From positions 124,001-188,000 of the forward strand of contig QJPP01001944.1 of the NCBI GenBank assembly GCA_003996215.1: a stretch of DNA of 64,000 bases, read 5' to 3'. Position 1 is the first letter of the stretch. Every line of letters begins with the position of its first letter. The notes under the pieces were generated by a model, which saw only the letters and a program-made list of their open reading frames with translations, was not told the DNA's origin and searched no databases. Positions 57,731 to 64,000 of the stretch are shown one piece after another. Origin of the DNA: Jaltomata sinuosa (taxonomy: Eukaryota; Streptophyta; Magnoliopsida; Solanales; Solanaceae). Both the position numbers and the translations under genes were made by a program.

Positions 57731-58474
57731 ACTAGTCAGGATTTAATATAGAAAACTTCCCCAAAATGTTCAGTTTTCATCAAGAATATTTTGGGAGAAG
57801 GGTGAGCGATTTTAGGTGAACTCCATCAGTTTTCCACCATTTTTCATCCTAAAAGTAAGAATTCTACTCCCCAAACTCCATAATATCTTTCCTATACGAT
57901 AGAATTCCTAGGGGTGGACTTGGGAAAAGGTTTGGAATGACCTAGGATGGTAGAATCCGGGGAAGGAAGGGATTCTAGGGTGTAGAAGTTCTTGGGTGCT
58001 GTTGATTCCATTAGATTATGATCATGTGACCTTAATTCTCTAAATGTATCAATGAAAAATGGTAGAAATAGGTGACTTAATGGTAGAAAAGCCCGAAAAA
58101 TGGTGGAATGATCATGTTTGGCCTGGGGTTTGGGATTCTGCATAATCTGGGTAACTAGTAGGCCATAAGAATTGATTTTTGGTTATTGTGTTTTGTTTTA
58201 GACCAAGAACCGACAAGAACTTCAGGAAACGAAAAAGCTCCGGTTGAGTAGAGCTTGAAATATTTCAAGGTAGGTGATGGTTATTGATTTCTAATATGTA
58301 TTATGTGTTCACAACCTATTTCATAGTAGTGTATGAGTTGTATGTTTAGGGAATGAATTGTGAATGTCTAGTTGTCCGGTAATCAGTCTTGTGAAATGAA
58401 CTTCTTTTATTTGCTTGTTGATTTTACAAGTATGTTTGTTCATTGGTTGTGATTGATTGGACTTGTTATAATAT

Positions 58475-58590
58475 TCAGTTGACTCGGGTACCACGCCTGG
58501 TACAGAAATTACTAACGGTTGGCTCGGGTACATGCCTGGTATGGGAATTCATAATAGTTGGATCGGGTACCACGCCTGGTACGGGTTGTT
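58475..58590 (+). repeat. GGTACC minisatellite, three units
   Basis: Three units against four in the partner LTR; one unit has lost a base inside GGTACC. Confidence 0.85.
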
Positions 58591-59401
58591 TTAATTGCAT
58601 TATTGTATTCTTTCGATGGTTCCATGAGTGGACCAGATTGTGTTCTTGAATTGTGAATTCTGCATATGGTCCATGAGAGGCCGAGTGGTTTTATGTAAAT
58701 GTGAGGTTGGACTTAGGGTAGACCAGGATTGCATGTCTAACACTTAGGTTATGTTAGGGAGATTCTTGGTGGGTCCGAGTTATGTGAGCAAGGGTATATG
58801 GTGTTGTATTTGAGTGTGGTCAATGGTTACTATTTGGTTCATGTGTTAACAAGCTAAGGGAGGGACTTAATATCTGATTATTTGTTGACTTACTACATGT
58901 CTCTTGTACCTTACTATGTCATGGTTTACTGTTCATATTATGTTTATTGGAGATGGCCGATGATCCTACCAGTATACAGTGGTTGTGTATTGATTCTGCA
59001 CTTGTTTTTCTTTTGTGAGTACAGACAATTTTTCGGCGGCTGACACGCGACCTCACCTGTAGTCCCGGTGTTTTCAGACATCAAGGGTGAGCTGCTTCGA
59101 TCGAACTACCTTAGTTTCTTCCTGTTAGTTGTAACTCACTTATTTCGGGCTTAGACTTTGCATATTTTGGAGTTGCATCTCCGTATTTCTAGACAGTTTT
59201 GATAGAATATTTTGGCACGATAACTTTCAGGTTCTAGGGAGAATATTTTTGCAGTTTTATGATATAGTATTTGAGATTTTATTGCTAGTTTATTTTATGC
59301 ATTGGTTTTAAGATGCTATAATGCTTAAGTGTTGGGTCGGTATTGGTCCGCTCACTCGAGGGTATTGGGTGGGTGCCACTCACGCGGTCTAGGTCGTGAC
59401 A

Positions 59402-59597
59402 ACTGCATACTTTATGATCTACTTGCAGGTTTGTGTTGGACGAGAGGCTATATACTCCTAACAGATGTATAACACTTATATATATCTCACAGTATGTTGG
59501 TCGCACATTCTACTTTCCTGTATGAATGATTGTGGAGATGAGATGAGAATATATTTCTCAAATTAGAAAAGCATTCTCATTATGCGTGAGCGGGAGA
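59402..59597 (+). other. Copia 3' untranslated end with polypurine tract
   Basis: The Copia sequence resumes after the chromovirus. The end, GTGAGCGGGAGATG, is a typical polypurine tract next to a Copia 3' LTR. Confidence 0.5.
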
Positions 59598-59803
59598 TGT
59601 AGAAAATTCGGGCCCACCCATAAGGGGTGCTTTGAAGCCCATTAGGGTGAATAAGTTAACCCTAATATTTTTTTTATATAAATACACTTATGGTGTGTAA
59701 TTAATTAATTTTAATAGACAGAAAACAACAATATTTTCTACGGTTTATTCTCTCTCCATAATCAATTAGAGTTTATGCTGTGGAATAGGAGGTTGATCCA
59801 ACA
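59598..59803 (+). repeat. Probable Copia 3' LTR
   Basis: 206 bp, TGTAGAAAATTC to GATCCAACA, directly after the polypurine tract. It includes TATATAAATACA near 59675 as a possible TATA box. No 5' partner was found near 29.6 kb, so the call rests on end motifs and position only. Confidence 0.5.
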
Positions 59804-60156
59804 TATCGTGACACCCACCACCCACCAGTGATTTCAACTGCGGTTCAATCAAGTCTTTCTCTTTCGCTACGAAAAGAACAAGTAAGTTCTCGTGTTTATG
59901 ATTTACGTATTATTTAATATAAATTAGATTAATGTGATACATGTATTCCTTCAGAAATAATTTCTGATTTATTCATGTTTGACTGGACAAAATTTTTTAA
60001 GAAATATTTTTCAATAGGAAAACAAGTTTGATTTCTTAAAATGATTTTCGAAGTAGGGAAACAAATTTTACAAATGAGATTTCACATTATTGTCTCTGTC
60101 ATTTCACATAAATAATCTCCTCCCCAATTTTATAGCGTTTGTCTAGATTTTTTTTT

Positions 60157-60192
<36 letters not shown>

Positions 60193-60509
60193 TAATATTT
60201 TCTACTTACTTACTAAACACCAAAAGATAAGTAAAGACGTATTTATTATTTAGGAAAACATTTTACAAGAAAATGTGAAAATATTTTATTTCGTACCAAA
60301 CACACCCCTATATATATTCTAAGTGATGAAATTAGCAATTTATTTTCTATTTCTTAATTTATCCAAAAAAGACGGATCATGAATTGTCTTTGATACGTTG
60401 TTAACCAATCCAAATCCATACTTCATGCTGGTACCAATCAAGTTCTTGAATTTTGTCCTCCATATGTTAGAAAATGCATTCATTTAGCTCACCATTTGAG
60501 CACATAAAT
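59804..60509. other. Intergenic sequence upstream of the LEA-like gene
   Basis: AT-rich with no ORF. A (TA)n run is at 60162-60189. Nothing else is recognisable. Confidence 0.6.
60162..60189. repeat. (TA)n microsatellite
   Basis: About 14 TA units. Confidence 0.9.

Positions 60510-60561
<52 letters not shown>
60510..60561. repeat. Compound (AC)n(TA)n microsatellite in the gene promoter
   Basis: About 12 AC units followed by about 13 TA units, ending 90 bases before the start codon. A TATA-like CATAAATA at 60502-60509 directly precedes it, so repeat length would change promoter-to-start spacing. Confidence 0.85.
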
Positions 60562-60651
60562 TCCCAGATATCAAACCATCCCATCTTAATTTGCATTCAA
60601 TCTACTACCTTAATTACTTCATAACACAAGCAAATCACAAAACTAATTAAC

Positions 60652-62582
60652 ATGGCTAGCAAAGACTTCTATAGCACTGGTAAAATTCCCGGCCAAGCTC
60701 AGGTATACTTTATATATATAGTATTACACTTTTGTTACTTGTTCACTTGCCTTCAGCGAGGTGATCTATTTTAAGTCTTTTTACATTTGTGTAGTACTTT
60801 TCAATGAGATCAGAAAAATATAACATAAGAAAATCGATAAATAAAACACTTTTTTTTTTTGTAAATTCATTTTTCTCTTTTTAAATTATAACTAACCATA
60901 GGAGATCATTTCCTCCTTCGGTAATAGTGACGTCAATTTATCGTCACAATTTGACTTGTACGATGATTATGATATGTGACTGATGTTTTAAGGCTTTACT
61001 TCTTCATATTCACAAATTTGATATTTACATTACATTGTATGTATGTATGTATACATTTAATTAAGTTTATGCGAAGCAATGTCAGATGACACAATTCTAC
61101 ATGGTAAAGTAAGTTTTTTTTCTCCGTCAATTGCAGATAAGAAGGGAAGAGTCGACGGACCAAGGCCAAGCAACCAATTTGATTCAAGAGGTAATCTTTT
61201 TCATTCCCTTCACTCCTGCCTGATAAATTAGATGTCAGTTAAGAAGATGGAGTATAAGAATATAGTTGAAAACACATACTCTCTTCGTCTCATTTTGTAT
61301 GAGTTACTTTGATTTGACACGGACTTTAAGAAAGAAAGGAAGACTTTTGAAACTTGTCGTCTAAAATGAGTCTTAGATGTTTGTGTGGTTGTAAATCATT
61401 TCATTAAGGGTAAAATAAGTATTTTAAAGTTAAATTGTTACTAAATGTAAAAATGTGTCATTCTTTTTGGGACTGACTAAAAAGAAAAGTAAGTCATATA
61501 AAGTGGGACAGAGGGAGTAACAATTTTTGTTTTGAATTCCTAAGGTGACACTTATTTTGGGACAATTTTTCTTTGTTGTTAAGGTGACAATTATTTTGAG
61601 ACGGAGGAAGTATCTATTTATTAACTCAGTCTATCTTAATCAGTTCAAATTTCACCCATTAAAAAGTTGATTGATTTGTGCTAAATATGTAGTCTAAATT
61701 GATCCATGAGTAATTGTATCAAAATATTTTTAAAAAGATTTTTGTTTGATATGTTATATAGCTATAACAAAAAAAAGGGTAGCCCGGTGCACTAAAGCTC
61801 CCGCTATGCGCAGGGTCCGGGGAAGGGCCCGACCACAAGGGTCTATTGTACGCAGCCTTACCTTGCATTTCTGCCAGAGGCTTGAACCCGTGACCTTCTG
61901 GTCACATGGCAACAACTTTACCAGTTACTCCAAGGCTCCCCTTCAATATAGCTATAACAAAGCAGAAGAAAAAAGTTCTATCAATTTAAATAACATATAA
62001 GAAAATAAAAAATAAATATAAATTCAATAAGTGTTAGGAGGGTTGGAATACTCTTTAGCCGATCTTGACTGAACTCAACTCAACCTAAGTAACATTTTGG
62101 CGGCGGCAAAATCACCCATGTTTATCCCGACAAATTCAACCTGAACCGCCCATTTACCACCCTCATGTTAGTATGATATTGTCGTTAATTTTTGTAATTG
62201 ATATGCCTAATGAGTTTGTTAATGATCGAAGACTGGGACACAAGTGAAGAACATGGCACAAGGTGCAGCTAATGTGGCTCATGAAGCTGCAAACATGGCT
62301 CAAGGAGCAGCACAAGGAGCAGCACAGGGAGCAGCTAACGTGGCTCATGGAGCTGCAAACATGGCTCAAGGAGCAGCACAAGGTGCAGTTAATGTGGCTC
62401 ATGGAGCAGCAAACATGGCTCAAGGAGCAGCACAAGGTGCAGCTAATGCGGCTCATGGAGCTGCAAACATGGCTCAAAACACTGCTGAAGCTGTCAAGAA
62501 TACTCTGGGAATGAATCACCCCAACACCACTACAACCAATGAATCTGCTGGCAATACTACCGAAAGCGGATCCAGAATTTAA
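60652..62582 (+). CDS. LEA-like alanine-rich repeat protein, 151 aa, three exons
   Basis: Exons 60652-60702, 61137-61190 and 62232-62582, all phase 0. Introns have GT/AG ends (GTATAC...TTGCAG; GTAATC...CGAAG). Exon 1 gives MASKDFYSTGKIPGQAQ, exon 2 IRREESTDQGQATNLIQE. Exon 3 opens TGTQVKNMAQG, then 3.7 units of an 18-residue repeat (residues 47-117, AANVAHG plus AANMAQGAAQG), then NTAEAVKNTLGMN and a T/N/S-rich tail. The TGTQVK...VKNTLGMN frame resembles small plant LEA/KIN-type stress proteins, whose role is thought to be protection of membranes and proteins during drying. The 11-residue half-unit recalls group-3 LEA repeats, but here it is nearly uncharged. No signal peptide or membrane segment. 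It is the only non-transposon gene I support in the window. Family assignment is moderate; the exon structure is not backed by transcripts. Confidence 0.75.
60703..61136 (+). other. Intron 1 of the LEA-like gene
   Basis: 434 bases, GTATAC donor; acceptor preceded by a T-rich tract and TTGCAG. No inserted element seen. Confidence 0.75.
61279..61517. mobile_element. Stowaway-type MITE in intron 2
   Basis: 239 bp, CTCTCTTCGTCTCATTTTGT to AAAGTGGGACAGAGGGAG, with TA on both flanks (61277-61278, 61518-61519). Confidence 0.9.
61545..61612. repeat. Stowaway-like remnant
   Basis: Two direct GTGACAATTATTTTGAGAC-like segments ending GGAGGAAGTA, the wording of a Stowaway terminus; only one end is present. 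Confidence 0.5.
61772..61945 (-). mobile_element. TS-type SINE in intron 2, 16-bp target duplication
   Basis: The minus strand starts GGGGAGCCTTGGAGTAACTGG, with A-box and B-box (GGTTCAAGCC) sequences of a tRNA-derived head, then TGCGTACAATAGACCCTTGT in the body and an A-rich end. Perfect 16-base duplications ATATAGCTATAACAAA lie at 61756-61771 and 61946-61961. The family is widespread in Solanaceae. It is antisense to the host gene. Confidence 0.93.
62265..62477 (+). repeat. In-frame 54-bp coding minisatellite of the LEA-like gene
   Basis: Units 62265-62330 (66 bp, one extra 12-bp AAQG block), 62331-62384, 62385-62438 and partial 62439-62477. All lengths are multiples of three, so unit changes keep the frame. 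Confidence 0.92.
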
Positions 62583-62824
62583 ATTTAACGAGTGAAATAA
62601 TGCACCAAACTCGTTTTTAAATTTGTCTTTAATTATTGTTACTACCATTCTAGGCTTTAGCATGTAGCAGCTATGGTTTGTTGCTAGCATGCACACTGCA
62701 ATAATACTATTTTTTTTTCTTCTTACTCTCTCACGTTTAGTTCTTCGGCGAATTAAAATTTCTTGTTTCTTTTTTTCTTTTTTAAATAAGTTATGCTTAT
62801 GGTTAAAATATCAAAATTGTAGTA
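62583..62824 (+). other. Probable 3' UTR and downstream spacer
   Basis: AT-rich; AATAAT at about 62700 is a possible polyadenylation signal. No ORF with support. Confidence 0.45.
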
Positions 62825-63069
62825 CTCTCTCCGTTTTAATTTGTTTGGCTTACTTTTTTTTTATTCATTTCAAAAAGAATGTCTTTTTTCCTTTTTAGCA
62901 ACTCTTAAATTTTAACTTTTCACATGCCATGCTTAAGACCACAAGATTAAAGGGTTTTTGGTATATTTGACATATCTTTAATTTATGACCACAAGATTCA
63001 AAAGTCTTATCTATTCTCTTAAACTCCATGTCAAATCAAAATAGACGAAACAAATTGAAACGGAGAGAG
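62825..63069. mobile_element. Stowaway-type MITE downstream of the gene
   Basis: 245 bp, CTCTCTCCGTTTTAATTTGT to ACAAATTGAAACGGAGAGAG; termini are near-perfect inverted repeats. TA flanks at 62823-62824 and 63070-63071. Confidence 0.92.
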
Positions 63070-63089
63070 TACTATATATGTGTTAAATT

Positions 63090-63270
63090 AAACTAAAGAA
63101 AATGACAAAAATGGTCCATTATCTTTGAGTGTAGGTTCAAAATAGTCCCTCAAGTATATGCACTTACTTGTTTTGGTCCTTTAAGTTTACCATAAGTTAA
63201 TAAGAATGGTCCCTTAAATATGCATTTAACAGTTTTGGTCCTTCAAGTTTTCCTAAAGTTAACACTTTTA
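63090..63270. repeat. Dispersed-repeat-like TGGTCC/TAGTCC sequence
   Basis: Three loosely repeated phrases, AAAATGGTCC, AAATAGTCCCTCAAGTATATG and TTTTGGTCCTTTAAGTTT, of a type seen in dispersed plant repeats. Boundaries and class unknown. Confidence 0.4.
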
Positions 63271-64000
63271 GTCTCTGCCAAAATATTCATCGAACTATAT
63301 CTATTAAATTTGACGAGAACTATGAAAAAAGGATTTAATTATAAGATCAAGATAGTCACATCAAATCCTTAAATATGCAACACAAAAAACTAGAAGACAC
63401 TAATAAAATATTTAAAAAATAAATAAAAATTGCACCTCAAAAAATTATACCAGACTTTAGAAATAATTTAGAAATAGCAGAAACTATTTAAAAATTCACT
63501 ACTAAAACAAGAGAAATTTCAACGGACAAAAATCAAGGAACACTATTAAAAAGCCAATGACTTTTCTAAATTTATTTTACAAAAATTGACAGATAGATCT
63601 ATCAATTTTTTCTATTCAAAAGTGTGTGTAAGCTATAAGATTTGTAAGGAAACACCTATGGACGTTTTGTCAGTTAATTTAGCGTAATAACTATGATTAT
63701 TTTTTATTTTTAAAAATAAAATAGAGGAGTCCATCAGTTTATTTTATGAAACTCGATGGACGGATGTTATTTTTTAAAGTGCTAAACTATAGTTGAAAAG
63801 TATAAACAAAAATAATAAAAATATTTATTTTATATTGATAGATGATAGTTAAATAAAAATTGAGAGTAGTATATTTACCTAGACAATAGACTCCCGAGTT
63901 TTTGTGATTTGAGGTACTATTTTCGTCATTGTTAAATCTGTCAATCTTTTTCTCGATTTTGCCGTATAACTGACAATACGTCCATCGAGTATCTCTAAAT
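63271..64000. other. AT-rich sequence, possible DNA-transposon remnant
   Basis: No gene seen. Opposed GTCCATCAGTTT, CGATGGACGGATGTT and ACGTCCATCGAG phrases near 63730-63990 hint at the inside of a TIR element, cut by the window end. Confidence 0.35.

Larger units (their letters stand above)
49790..59401 (+). mobile_element. Second Gypsy chromovirus, 9.6 kb, defective
   Basis: LTRs 49790-52007 (2218 bp) and 57194-59401 (2208 bp), both TGTAAT to GTGACA, differing at roughly one position in ten in the stretches compared. tRNA-Met primer site at 52012. Gag, protease, RT, RNase H, integrase and chromodomain follow in order, all with stops or frameshifts. The 5-base flanks (ATAGT and ACTGC) do not match. 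It lies inside the 3' part of the Copia element. Confidence 0.9.
57194..59401 (+). repeat. 3' LTR of second chromovirus
   Basis: TGTAATGACC to GTCGTGACA, 2208 bp. Palindrome island 57545-57730; three-unit minisatellite 58475-58590. Confidence 0.88.
61191..62231 (+). other. Intron 2 of the LEA-like gene, with MITE and SINE insertions
   Basis: 1041 bases, GTAATC donor, CGAAG acceptor. Nearly half is the Stowaway MITE, a MITE remnant and the TS-type SINE. The acceptor lacks a strong pyrimidine tract (TGTTAATGATCGAAG), so it is the weakest point of the model. Confidence 0.7.

Noticed and set aside
49785..59406. Target duplication for the second chromovirus
   Set aside because: ATAGT and ACTGC do not match; no shift of the ends within two bases gives a convincing repeat.
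62163..62696. 177-codon minus-strand ORF with repeated Cys/Ser/His, metallothionein-like
   Set aside because: It is the reverse complement of the alanine-rich repeat (GCA/GCT codons read as TGC/AGC). The plus-strand frame fits exons 1-2 and splice sites.

Overview
The window is plant nuclear DNA, almost certainly from a Solanaceae species. The evidence is two tRNA-derived SINEs of the SolS/TS kind with clear target-site duplications, three TA-flanked Stowaway-type MITEs, and dense nested Ty3/Gypsy and Ty1/Copia retrotransposons. The genus cannot be fixed from the sequence alone. Only one ordinary gene is visible, at the right end; about 59 kb is repeat.

Left nest (1-16.6 kb). A decayed minus-strand Copia element (pieces at 1226-2370 and 12304-15250) was split by a plus-strand Gypsy LTR (2371-12303, now solo). 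That LTR was split again by a young 6.77-kb minus-strand element (4542-11313). The young element has 1308-bp LTRs, an AGAAT target duplication, a tRNA-Asp primer site and one intact 857-codon gag-protease ORF, but no reverse transcriptase or integrase. A diverged LTR of a related kind lies at 1-1225 in the opposite orientation.

Middle nest (16.6-29.6 kb). A minus-strand Gypsy LTR (16573-23111) was split by a 4.34-kb, coding-free relative of the young element (16834-21172, target duplication CCCGT). It is joined to the end of a pol gene and then directly to the primer site and 5' LTR of another Gypsy family (23451-25989). This looks like a deletion that fused two elements. Next come a plus-strand LTR fragment, two TIR-bounded modules carrying TATACA-rich arrays, and an AT-rich array of about 53-bp units.

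Right nest (29.9-59.8 kb). A decayed plus-strand Copia element was entered by a 15-kb Tekay-like chromovirus (32838-47848), whose gag was in turn entered by an LTR now solo with a perfect CTGGG duplication (36993-39634). The same Copia also holds an AACC-rich foldback-like insertion (about 48604-49543) and a second chromovirus (49790-59401). All pol genes in these elements are broken.

Gene region (59.8-64 kb). A three-exon gene (60652-62582, plus) encodes a 151-aa LEA-like protein built on a neutral, alanine-rich 18-residue repeat. Its second intron carries a MITE and a TS-type SINE. The flanks hold microsatellites and more MITEs.

A pattern that crosses element families: nearly every LTR here has a GC- and CpG-rich tract of short palindromes with a family-specific motif. 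In three lineages, represented by seven LTR copies, that tract lies just upstream of a recognisable TATA box.
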